A stretch of DNA of 64,000 bases from Amycolatopsis solani (GTDB taxonomy: Bacteria; Actinomycetota; Actinomycetes; Mycobacteriales; Pseudonocardiaceae): the NCBI RefSeq assembly GCF_033441515.1, contig NZ_JAWQJT010000001.1:1-64000 (forward strand), read 5' to 3'. The stretch's first letter is position 1, and the number at the start of each line of letters is the position of its first letter. Positions 50,151 to 56,786 of the stretch are shown in pieces. The position numbers and the translations under genes are program-made. The notes beneath the pieces were generated by a model that was given only the letters and a program-made list of their open reading frames with translations, did no database searches and was not told where the DNA came from.

Positions 50151-50417
50151 TCAGCCGGTGAACAGGCCGGCGATCCACTGGCCCACGTTGACGCCGGCGC
50201 CGCTGACCGCGAGTCCGATGATGGCGAGCGCGATGACGACACCGGCGAGCCGGCGCATGACACCGGCGTTGTCGCCCTTGCCGCCACCGAGCCAGAGCAG
50301 GAGGAGCGCTACGGCCAACAGCACCAGCGGAATGATGTTGTCGATCAGCCAGGTGCGCACGTTTCCCGTGCCCAGCTCGCCGGCGGCCAGCGTGTCGAGG
50401 GTGGTCAAGGTCGTCAT
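50151..50417 (-). CDS. small two-helix membrane protein (VirB2/pilin-like)
   Basis: 88 residues: NVRTWLIDNIIPLVLLAVALLLLWLGGGKGDNAGVMRRLAGVVIALAIIGLAVSGAGVNVGQWIAGLFTG. It has two hydrophobic helices around a short basic loop with GGGKGDN. Size, topology and the first place in the operon resemble VirB2/TrbC pilins, but no cleaved signal is obvious. ATG 50417 has GGGAG upstream. The promoter at 50481-50510 probably drives this and the genes down to 40419. Confidence 0.65.
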   Translation of the reverse strand: MTTLTTLDTLAAGELGTGNVRTWLIDNIIPLVLLAVALLLLWLGGGKGDNAGVMRRLAGVVIALAIIGLAVSGAGVNVGQWIAGLFTG

Positions 50418-50468
50418 CGCGATACTCCCGGTGCGCGGTGGGGGCCGCGCGGTTCTGGCTCAGGCGGT

Positions 50469-50696
50469 GCTTCGAACAACATCATGGGGGCTACGAGGGG
50501 TAGTGGTCAAAGCGCGCTGCGTGAATACCGGCTGCCTCTTCAACCGGTGCGGTGCGCGTGGCACACGAAATCTCCACGCCCACCATCATCGCGGCAAGGG
50601 CCCTCGGGTTGAACCCCGGCCACCCATACTTCTCAGTGTGCTGACGAACTCACCCCAATGCCCGGGATTTGCTCACTGTGGGTACTGGCACCGTGG
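50469..50696. repeat. ~230-bp non-coding direct repeat, copy 1
   Basis: This block aligns along its length with 51298-51525, at roughly three-quarters identity by eye. Shared runs include GGTCAAAGCGCGCTGCGT, CAACCGGTGCGGTGCGC, CTCCACGCCCAC and GACGAACTCACCCC (one base changed in copy 2). It carries a promoter reading leftwards into the pilin-like gene. Open frames inside it are not credible as genes. Confidence 0.85.
50481..50510 (-). promoter_or_regulatory. promoter of the T4SS-like operon
   Basis: On the minus strand TTGACC (50510-50505) and CATGAT (50486-50481) have an 18-base spacer. The spacer contains the inverted repeat CTAC-CCCTC-GTAG (50503-50491). All three elements are kept, at the same distances, in the second repeat copy. 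RNA would start near 50474, about 57 bases before the pilin-like ATG. Confidence 0.55.
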
Positions 50697-50875
50697 CCGG
50701 TGTGCGGCCTGGAACAGTGTGACATGACCCGAACGGCCGTGTCGCACGAGTCCGTTCTGTGACAACCCTTCGGCCGGTCGGCGGCCATCTCGATCTTGAG
50801 AGGCTGGGCCGTCCGTCACAGGGCGCGCTGGACTTCACACATTTTTCACTACATAGCGTGATCATTTCTTTACAC

Positions 50876-50915
50876 CCCTGGTGGGCTCGACCACCACGAG
50901 CCGAGCCCACCAGGG
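50876..50915. terminator. perfect 14-bp hairpin after the 84-aa gene
   Basis: CCCTGGTGGGCTCG (50876-50889) is the exact reverse complement of 50902-50915, with a 12-base loop. It lies 15 bases after the stop of the leftward 84-aa gene and is a likely terminator, though no U-run follows. Between 50697 and 50875 I see no gene, only an AT-rich patch (about 50833-50875). Confidence 0.65.
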
Positions 50916-50930
50916 ATCACCTCGGGGCAG

Positions 50931-51185
50931 TCAGCCGGCGACCTTCGGAAGGACGCGGGCGGCGACCAAGTCGTGCATGACCGCGGCCAAGTCCGGCCCT
51001 CGAACCAAAAGGACCACCGCGGCCAGAGCAACCAAGGTGATCGCGATCCTGCCGAGCAGGTGCACATATTCAGTACAACGTCGATGCAACTTCTTGCTGG
51101 CCAAGATTTTGACCACTGCCCACCAGAAGGTGTGACGAGGCTCCGAGGCTGGGCCACGTCGTCTGCTGCCGTTAGTCTTGGACAT
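50931..51185 (-). CDS. 84-aa single-helix membrane protein, unknown
   Basis: The protein has a basic N-terminal half (SKTNGSRRRGPASEP, AVVKILASKKLHRRCTEYVH) and one membrane helix (LLGRIAITLVALAAVVLLV), ending MHDLVAARVLPKVAG. I do not recognise it. Support for reality is a good AGGAG ribosome site eight bases before ATG 51185, a hairpin after the stop, and a promoter duplicated from the T4SS-like operon. Codon use is less GC3-biased than in the neighbours, hinting at recent acquisition or weak expression. Confidence 0.55.
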   Translation of the reverse strand: MSKTNGSRRRGPASEPRHTFWWAVVKILASKKLHRRCTEYVHLLGRIAITLVALAAVVLLVRGPDLAAVMHDLVAARVLPKVAG

Positions 51186-51297
51186 GCGGCATTCTCCTGC
51201 TCGTTAGTCGCGTGCGGATTTGTCGTGGTGGGGCGTCGCCTGTTGCAGCAGGGGGCGCCCCGTTTGCTTGAGCCGACAGCTTCACGCTGTCCGGGTA

Positions 51298-51525
51298 GCT
51301 TCGAACACCATCATGGAAGCTACGAGCTGTAGTGGTCAAAGCGCGCTGCGTAAACGACAGCTGCCTTGTCAACCGGTGCGGTGCGCCTGGCCCACCAAAA
51401 CTCCACGCCCACACCATCGTGACGAGGGCTCTCAGGGGCAAACCCGGCCACCCGAAATTCTCGACGCACTAACGAACTCACCCCGACGCCCGGCATTTGT
51501 TCACCGTGAGTGCCGACACTGCCGC
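51298..51525. repeat. ~230-bp non-coding direct repeat, copy 2
   Basis: Diverged second copy of the block at 50469-50696, in the same orientation and 829 bases away. It lies upstream of the 84-aa gene as copy 1 lies upstream of the pilin-like gene. It ends about 30 bases before the stop of the SCO6745-like gene. Confidence 0.85.
51310..51339 (-). promoter_or_regulatory. promoter of the 84-aa gene
   Basis: TTGACC (51339-51334) and CATGAT (51315-51310) on the minus strand, again with an 18-base spacer, hold the dyad CTAC-AGCTC-GTAG (51332-51320). The hexamers and dyad arms match copy 1 while surrounding bases differ, as expected for constrained sites. The predicted 5' UTR is about 118 bases. 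Confidence 0.5.
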
Positions 51526-51553
51526 AACCCTGCGACTCGCGTGATCCCGAACG

Positions 51554-52408
51554 TCAGGCCCGGCGCTTCGCGAAGACACCCTCCGGGAACGCCCCGGCCT
51601 CGACCACCCGCCGGCTCAACCCGCGGCAAAGTTCCTCGAGCCGGGCCGTCCGCTCCTCGCCCAGGTGCTCCCACGGCCCCCGCGCGGCCGCCTCCGTCGC
51701 GACCTCGACGCGGTCGCGGAGCGCGGCCCCCTCGTCGGTCAGCCGGCTCTCGGCGTCGAGGAGACCGCGCTCGACGAGCCGGGCTTCGGCGGCCGCCCAC
51801 TCTTCGTCGCTCCAGCCGCGGGTCAGCTTGGCCGTGGCGGTGAGGAAGCCGCGGCCGGTGGCCACGTGGGTGACCAGGGCTTCGACGCCGCTCAGGCCGT
51901 TGAGGACCAGAGCGGCGATGTGGCCGTCGCCGCGGTACTCGCGGATCAGGGTGATCGCGTGCCAGAGCACCAGGTGCGCCTCGCCCGGCCAGCCGAGCCC
52001 CGCGTGCGCGGCGTAGAGCGGGCGGCCTTCGGCGGTGCAGCCGGCGGTGGCTTCGCGCGCGAGCTCGGCGGCTTCGGCGACCTCGTCGCTCTTCACGTGG
52101 TCGCCGAGCAGCCTGGTCAGCGCTTTGTCGACGCCGTCGACGCGGGCTTCGAGGACCTGCTCCGGTGTCGCCAGCGTCCAGGCGCGCGGGATCACGCGGG
52201 CGACGACCTCGGGGTTGAAGTTGTAGAAGGTGGCCGCGACGACCTCGGGCCCGACGGCGCCCATGGCCGCGGACCGCCCGGCGAAGTACGGCATCCGCCC
52301 GGGGCGCAGGCCGGCTCCGGTGAGCGCTTCGTCCACCTCGGGGGCGAAGTACGCCAGAGCGTGCAGGGAATCGAACGCCGACTTGAACCGCTTCTCGTCA
52401 CCCGCCAT
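51554..52408 (-). CDS. SCO6745-family helical protein
   Basis: 284 residues, almost all helical, without signal or membrane segments. Motifs such as SLHALAYFAPEVDEAL, GRMPYFAGRSAAMGAVGPEVVAATFYNFNPEVV, LWHAITLIREYRGDGHIAAL and GWSDEEWAAAEARLVERGLLD match the actinobacterial SCO6745-like family. The second half looks like a winged helix of the MarR type (RLTDEGAALRDRVE). Function is not established. ATG 52408 is the start; palindrome family A copy 3 lies just upstream. Confidence 0.75.
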   Translation of the reverse strand: MAGDEKRFKSAFDSLHALAYFAPEVDEALTGAGLRPGRMPYFAGRSAAMGAVGPEVVAATFYNFNPEVVARVIPRAWTLATPEQVLEARVDGVDKALTRLLGDHVKSDEVAEAAELAREATAGCTAEGRPLYAAHAGLGWPGEAHLVLWHAITLIREYRGDGHIAALVLNGLSGVEALVTHVATGRGFLTATAKLTRGWSDEEWAAAEARLVERGLLDAESRLTDEGAALRDRVEVATEAAARGPWEHLGEERTARLEELCRGLSRRVVEAGAFPEGVFAKRRA

Positions 52409-52453
52409 AGCGGCACCCTACTACCGGGTAACCCCGCGGGGAACCGCCTGCGG

Positions 52454-52497
52454 TCGTGAGTGGTAAGTCGGGTTCTAACCCGACTTGCCACTCACGA
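52454..52497. terminator. palindrome family A, copy 3 (after rnpB)
   Basis: Arms of 21 bases (52454-52474 and 52477-52497) around CT, with one non-Watson-Crick pair (G-T, i.e. a possible G-U pair in RNA). The outer part is TCGTGAGTGGTAAG, the inner TCGGGTT as in copy 2. For the leftward rnpB transcript it starts about 20 bases after the mature 3' end, so it is probably the rnpB terminator. Confidence 0.78.
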
Positions 52498-52516
52498 GCG
52501 TGAGCGTGAAGGAGGG

Positions 52517-52920
52517 GCGGACGAGCTGGCATGTAAGCCGGATCCTGTTCCCCGGTCGCCTCGCGGCTCCCGGGGCGGCGGCCATCCATCTCGGCCTGCC
52601 GTCGCCGGCAGGCTCCAGCGGCCTACCCGCAGGCTCGGACGGGCCGTCCTCGAACGCCTGCGCAGGAGCTCGAAAGCTCCCTCTTGGCCTTGCTCCGGGT
52701 GGGGTTTACCTAGCCGTCCCGGTCACCCGGGACGCTGGTGGTCTCTTACACCACCGTTTCACCCTTACCCCTGCCCGAAGGCGGGGGCGGTCTGTTTTCT
52801 GTGGCACTTTCCCGCGGGTCACCCCGGGTTGCCGTTAGCAACCACCCTGCCCCGTGGAGTCCGGACTTTCCTCGGGCCGGGTCGCCCCGGCCCGCGGCCG
52901 CCCTGCCAGCTCGTCCGCAG
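52517..52920 (-). ncRNA. rnpB: RNase P RNA, bacterial class A
   Basis: On the minus strand the RNA starts near GGACGAGCTGGCA, which pairs with TGCCAGCTCGTCC at the 3' end to form P1. It has the universal GAGGAAAGTCCGGACTCCAC block (about 52878-52858) and the conserved ACAGAAAACAGACCGCC (about 52803-52787). GGTAAACCCCACCCGGAGCA and the late GGCTTACATGCC complete the class A pattern. Length is about 404 bases; ends are estimated from P1 and may be a few bases off. It processes tRNA 5' ends with the RnpA protein. Confidence 0.95.
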
Positions 52921-52933
52921 CCAGGATGGTAGC

Positions 52934-54145
52934 TCAGTAGCCCGCCACCGCTTCGGTGTGGTGGCGGGCCGGCGCGGGGTGCTGGCGGGCCAGTTCGGCC
53001 GTCCAGTGCAGGACGGCGGCGGGGCTGTCCAGGCCGATCAGCCCGACCAGCCTGCCGTGGCGGACGAAGCCCGTGATGGGCCGCGTGCCGGGCACCGGCG
53101 ACTCCAGCAGGACCGTGTCGGTGGCCAGCGCGGGGCGGCCCGCGACCTGGATGCGGACGCCGTGCTGCTCGGACCAGTAGCGCGGCACCGGCGTGTACGG
53201 CCGCGCGCCCTGCGGCCCCGCCAGGAGGTTCTCGGCGGCCGCGCGGCTCATTTCGACGGCGTTGAGCCAGTGTTCGTCGCGCCGCGGTGCCGGGTCGTAG
53301 CGGAGGTTGGGCCAGCGGGCGACGTCGCCGGCCGCGACGATCGTCGACGAGCCGACGACGTGGCAGGTGGGTTCGCAGACGACGCCGTCGTCGAGCGGCA
53401 GCTTCGCGCCGCGCAGCCACGACACCGCCGGGACGCTCCCCACCGCGACGACGACGCACGCGACGTCGAGCGCGCGGCCGTCGGCGAACTCGAGCCCGAC
53501 GGACGTCGTCCCCGGGCGCCAGCGGCGGATCGTCGTGCCGAGTTCCAGGTGGACGCCGCGGGCGGTGTGCAGCGCGGTGAGCCAGTCGCCGATGTCGGGG
53601 CCGAGGACGTCGGCCAGCAGCGGGCGCGACCGGCCGAAGAGGACGACGCCGCGGCCGGTCTCGCGGAGGCTGGACGCGACTTCGCAGCCGATGAAGCCGT
53701 CGCCGATCACCGCGACCGGGCCCGGGTGGCCGGCCAGCGCGCGCTGGAGGGCGACGGTGTCGGAGAGGGTGCGGACGACGACCACGCGCGGGTGGCCGTG
53801 CGGCGCGCCCGGCAGGCGCCGGGGTTCGACGCCGGTGGCGATGATCAAGCCGTCGTAGCGGAGTTCCTCGTCGCGGAGGTGGACGACCTGCCGGTGCGGG
53901 GACAGCGCGGTGACCGGCGTGTCGAACCGCCATTCCGCGTCCACTTCGAGCGGGTCGGCGAGGAGGGTGTCGGCGCGGCTGACCGCACCGGTGAGCAGCT
54001 GCTTGGACAGCGCCGGGCGGTGGTAGGCGATGCCGGATTCGGCCCCGAGGACGACGACCTCGCCGTCGAACCCCAGTTCGCGCAGCCGTTCGGCGGCGCG
54101 CAGGCCGGCCAGTCCGGCTCCGGCGATGACGATGCGTTCAGTCAT
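52934..54145 (-). CDS. FAD/NAD-dependent ferredoxin reductase
   Basis: 403 residues. An FAD-binding Rossmann motif opens the protein (RIVIAGAGLAGLRAAERL), the NAD(P) motif is VAVIGDGFIGCEVASSLRETG, and ATGVEPRRLPG and TIVAAGDVARWPN complete the pattern. This is the class that feeds electrons to ferredoxins of P450 or dioxygenase systems. ATG 54145 overlaps the preceding stop (ATGA), tying it to the membrane-ferredoxin fusion. rnpB begins about 14 bases after its stop. Confidence 0.88.
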   Translation of the reverse strand: MTERIVIAGAGLAGLRAAERLRELGFDGEVVVLGAESGIAYHRPALSKQLLTGAVSRADTLLADPLEVDAEWRFDTPVTALSPHRQVVHLRDEELRYDGLIIATGVEPRRLPGAPHGHPRVVVVRTLSDTVALQRALAGHPGPVAVIGDGFIGCEVASSLRETGRGVVLFGRSRPLLADVLGPDIGDWLTALHTARGVHLELGTTIRRWRPGTTSVGLEFADGRALDVACVVVAVGSVPAVSWLRGAKLPLDDGVVCEPTCHVVGSSTIVAAGDVARWPNLRYDPAPRRDEHWLNAVEMSRAAAENLLAGPQGARPYTPVPRYWSEQHGVRIQVAGRPALATDTVLLESPVPGTRPITGFVRHGRLVGLIGLDSPAAVLHWTAELARQHPAPARHHTEAVAGY

Positions 54146-54942
54146 CTGATCGCTCCCAGCAGGTGGATGGCTCGCATGGGACAGGCGCGTGCGGCGGCGC
54201 GGACGTTCGGGGCCTCCCCCGCGCCGGGGCGTTTCTCGTACTCGAGCCGTCCGTCCTGGCCGAGCTGGAACACCTGGGGCGCCTCGCTCTGGCAGACGCC
54301 GTACGCGTGGCACCGGTCGCTGTCGACGTCCACGCGCAGCGCCGCCGGCTCCGGCTCGGGCGGGGTGATCAGCCCGGCGCGGGCGAGCACCGCGGCGGGC
54401 AGCACCCGCAGGACCGACAGCAGCACCGGCGGGACGAGCAGGGTGAGACCGGCCAGCCAGACGACGGCGAGGTGCCCGCTCGAGACGGCGCCGAGCCACG
54501 CGTGCACGGCGAGGAGGCCGATCGCGAGGTAGCCGGCCTGGTGGAAGCGCAGCCAGCGGCCTTCGCGTGCGCCGCGGCGCAGGCCCGCCGTCACGGACAC
54601 GGCGATCACCAGCTCGAGACCGGCGATGCCGAGCGCGTGCCGCGGGGCGCCGTCGTAGAAGGGCAGCAGGAGGTCGGCGGCGCCGAACGGGTCGTCCTCG
54701 AGGAAGAGGAAGGTCAGCCCGTGCACGGTGCCGGTGGCGAGGGTGAACGCGGCGAGCAGGACGTGCCCGGTGCGCAGCGCGTCCTGGCCGCTGAGCCGGC
54801 GGACCCAGCCGGTGGCGGCGAGCACGCCCCAGCACAGGGTGAGGCACATGCAGAGGTAGGTGAGGCGGCCGGAGAGCGCGGCCGCCTCGGCGATCCCGGT
54901 GTCGTGCGGCGACACCGGGACCAGTGCGGCAGAGGGGGACAT
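54142..54942 (-). CDS. fusion of ferric-reductase-like membrane domain and 3Fe-4S ferredoxin
   Basis: 266 residues. About residues 25-190 form five to six membrane helices with His residues placed for b-type heme (GHVLLAAFTLATGTVHGLTF, RFHQAGYLAIGLLAVHAWLG). After a Pro linker comes a ferredoxin domain of about 65 residues with DSDRCHAYGVCQSEAPQVFQL and ARACPMRAI: three Cys, CX5C...CP, the [3Fe-4S] pattern. The parts are familiar; the fusion is unusual. With the coupled reductase it would move electrons from NAD(P)H to the membrane heme. The final acceptor is unknown. Confidence 0.8.
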   Translation of the reverse strand: MSPSAALVPVSPHDTGIAEAAALSGRLTYLCMCLTLCWGVLAATGWVRRLSGQDALRTGHVLLAAFTLATGTVHGLTFLFLEDDPFGAADLLLPFYDGAPRHALGIAGLELVIAVSVTAGLRRGAREGRWLRFHQAGYLAIGLLAVHAWLGAVSSGHLAVVWLAGLTLLVPPVLLSVLRVLPAAVLARAGLITPPEPEPAALRVDVDSDRCHAYGVCQSEAPQVFQLGQDGRLEYEKRPGAGEAPNVRAAARACPMRAIHLLGAIR

Positions 54943-54948
54943 GGGCGG

Positions 54949-55617
54949 CTACCTCCGGGTGCGCGGCGGGGTCGTGCGGGGAGTTCCGAGCAGGCGGAGC
55001 AGGCCGAACGTGGCGACGGCGGCGAGGGCCACGAGGACGGCACCGGCGGCGAGGTCGCCGCCGCCGAGGGTGTCGGCTTCGGTGGCGGACACGAGCAGGG
55101 ACGTGGTTTCGGCGAGCCCGGTGCTCTCCAGGAGCGTCAGGTGCCCGAGCGCGGTGTCGACGGCGGTCTGGGCGAACGCGCGGACGTCGTCGTCGCGGGT
55201 GCCGGCGCGGACGTCGGAGGCGAGCGCGAAGAGGCTGCCGTACTCGGCGCGGAGCCGGTTGACGTAGGCGCGGTCGAACGCGTCGCCGGAGTCCGCGGCG
55301 ATTTCCTCCGCCCAGGCGCGCTCCTGGCCGGTCGGTTCCCCCGGGAGGGTGATCGCGAGCCGGTCGGCGACCGCGCGCAGGGCGACGTCGAGGCGGGCCT
55401 GGTCGTCGGCGATGCGGACGGCGACCGCGCGGACGCGGCGGTTGACGGCCCGCTCGGCGGCGAGCCTGCTCGACGGCCCGGCCCACAGCGTGTGCTGCTT
55501 CAGCCGGGTCAGCAGGCCGCGATCGGTCTGCTGCAGTTCGCCCGCGGCCGCCGGGAGCGCGCACCCGAGCGCGAACGCGGCCGCGGCGGCCAGCAGCGCC
55601 ATGAATCGGAGCGGCAT
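54949..55617 (-). CDS. exported DUF4142-type protein with C-terminal membrane anchor
   Basis: 222 residues. It begins with a signal peptide (MPLRFMALLAAAAAFALGC, with processing possible near AAAGELQQ). The long helical middle (TDRGLLTRLKQHTLWAGPSSRLAAERAVNRRVRAVAVRIADDQARLD) matches DUF4142. A C-terminal helix (LAAGAVLVALAAVATFGLLRLLG) and a basic tail follow. DUF4142 proteins are ferritin-like bundles of unknown role. The gap to the membrane-ferredoxin gene is six bases, so it leads this operon. Confidence 0.75.
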   Translation of the reverse strand: MPLRFMALLAAAAAFALGCALPAAAGELQQTDRGLLTRLKQHTLWAGPSSRLAAERAVNRRVRAVAVRIADDQARLDVALRAVADRLAITLPGEPTGQERAWAEEIAADSGDAFDRAYVNRLRAEYGSLFALASDVRAGTRDDDVRAFAQTAVDTALGHLTLLESTGLAETTSLLVSATEADTLGGGDLAAGAVLVALAAVATFGLLRLLGTPRTTPPRTRR

Positions 55618-55703
55618 CCCCGTTGTCCCTTCGCGAAGGAGTCCTCACATCCAGCTACGGCGGAAAGGTGTGATCCGGTTCTCGATGTCACCTTTTAGTG
55701 ACC

Positions 55704-55719
55704 TGTGACGTGCATCACA
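55704..55719. promoter_or_regulatory. CRP-like site TGTGA-N6-TCACA
   Basis: TGTGACGTGCATCACA is an exact match to the CRP consensus TGTGA-N6-TCACA, conserved in actinobacterial Crp. It lies 86 bases upstream of the DUF4142 start and 146 bases upstream of the ECF sigma start, so it could act in either direction. Between 55720 and 55865 there is an AT-richer stretch and no further gene. Confidence 0.6.
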
Positions 55720-55865
55720 AGACACATTCTGAACCGATCTTGAACGCGCGTCGTCGACGCCGACGCTAATGGGGCACGGAAACTAATGCATATGGCCTAT
55801 TAAGTGGTTTTGCGCTACGCTCCGATGGCCCCACGGTCCGCCAGTCAGGTGAGGTTGCGAGCTTT

Positions 55866-56444
55866 ATGGAAGCACTGGGCAGAGAAAGTCGCGGCCAGCT
55901 CGGCTACGCCTCGTCCGCCACCGCGGCCGCCGTCGCGGCCGATCCGGCGGACGATCTCGTCCCGTTGCTGTACAAGGACTTCCGCGCCACCCTGTTCGCG
56001 CAGGTACTGGCCCTGACCAACCACGACCGACAGTGGACCGAAGACGTCGTGCAGGAGACCATGATCCGCGCGTGGCAGCACTCGGACACCCTCGAACGCG
56101 ACCCCGGAATGCTGCGCGGCTGGCTGCTCACGGTGGCCCGCCGGATCGTCATCGACGGCTGGAGAAATCGCCGGGTCCGCCCGCAGGAGGTCGCTCTGGA
56201 CATCCCGGAAAACACCGAGTCGGCCGACCGGGCGGACAGTTCGTTAGCCGCACTAACGATTACTCGGGCATTGGGAGAACTGGACGCGAAATACCAGTCC
56301 GTCATCTACGAGACCTACCTCGCCGGAAACACCGTTCGGCGGGCGGCGGAAATTCTGGGAATTCCGGAAGGAACCGTTAAATCGCGGTTGTACACGGCGA
56401 TGCGGCAATTGCGGAAGGCGCTCGGGGAAGTGGCGGTGCGATGA
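55866..56444 (+). CDS. ECF sigma factor
   Basis: 192 residues. Region 2 reads LVPLLYKDFRATLFAQVLALTNHDRQWTEDVVQETMIRAWQH plus LRGWLLTVARRIVIDGWRNRR. Region 4 is ELDAKYQSVIYETYLAGNTVRRAAEILGIPEGTVKSRLYTAMRQLRKAL. This resembles the SigL/SigK-type group 4 factors of actinobacteria. ATG 55866 is used. The next ORF starts within its stop region (ATG 56441), as usual for sigma/anti-sigma pairs. Confidence 0.92.
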   Translation: MEALGRESRGQLGYASSATAAAVAADPADDLVPLLYKDFRATLFAQVLALTNHDRQWTEDVVQETMIRAWQHSDTLERDPGMLRGWLLTVARRIVIDGWRNRRVRPQEVALDIPENTESADRADSSLAALTITRALGELDAKYQSVIYETYLAGNTVRRAAEILGIPEGTVKSRLYTAMRQLRKALGEVAVR

Positions 56445-56770
56445 CGGGGAAGCACCGGGACGCCGCGGCGCACGGGCTCGGCGTCCTCGACGATCCGGCG
56501 GAGTTCGAAACGCACCTGCGGGGCTGCGCGCGCTGCCGGGTCCTGGTGGCCGAGTTCCGCTCGGTGGGCGAGGCGCTGGCGGAGGCGGACCGGCTCGGGT
56601 ACCTCCCCCGCGGCGGCTCCGGCTACCCGCTGCCCGACGGGGGTGCGGCGGGGCCGGCCGAGGAGAAGGACCGGTTCGCATCGGCTGCGTCCATCGTCTC
56701 CCCTGCTCGTGTCGTGGCCCGTTCCGGCCGCGCTCCGCGGGATCTCCCCTGGTCGGCCGGATTCCAGTAG
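56441..56770 (+). CDS. short zinc-finger anti-sigma-like protein lacking a membrane helix
   Basis: 109 residues. The first 45 (HRDAAAHGLGVLDDPAEFETHLRGCARCRVLVAEF) form a zinc-binding anti-sigma (ZAS) domain with HxxxCxxC. The usual relatives continue into a membrane helix and an outer domain; here the rest is short, Gly/Pro/Arg-rich and without any hydrophobic segment. So it is either a soluble anti-sigma factor or one truncated by a frameshift after about residue 60. It overlaps the sigma gene by four bases. Confidence 0.75.
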   Translation: MTGKHRDAAAHGLGVLDDPAEFETHLRGCARCRVLVAEFRSVGEALAEADRLGYLPRGGSGYPLPDGGAAGPAEEKDRFASAASIVSPARVVARSGRAPRDLPWSAGFQ

Positions 56771-56786
56771 TCTGCCCCAACCCAAC

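Noticed and set aside
40419..50417. Integrative conjugative element or prophage
   Set aside because: No integrase, relaxase, replication gene, tRNA or attachment repeats are visible around the locus, and base composition matches the chromosome except for the short 50700-51200 stretch.
50650..50910. Open frame containing MITLCSEKCVKSSAPCDG on the minus strand, looking like a Cys-rich small protein
   Set aside because: It covers part of repeat copy 1 and the AT-rich patch, has only a poor ribosome site, and the terminator hairpin of the 84-aa gene lies at its start. I could not support it as a gene.
50490..51843. Similar peptide SGQSALR...PVRCAW encoded by both 230-bp repeat copies
   Set aside because: The similarity follows from the DNA repeat. 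The two frames have no common start or stop and are interrupted by insertions, and the conserved parts match promoter elements, not codons.
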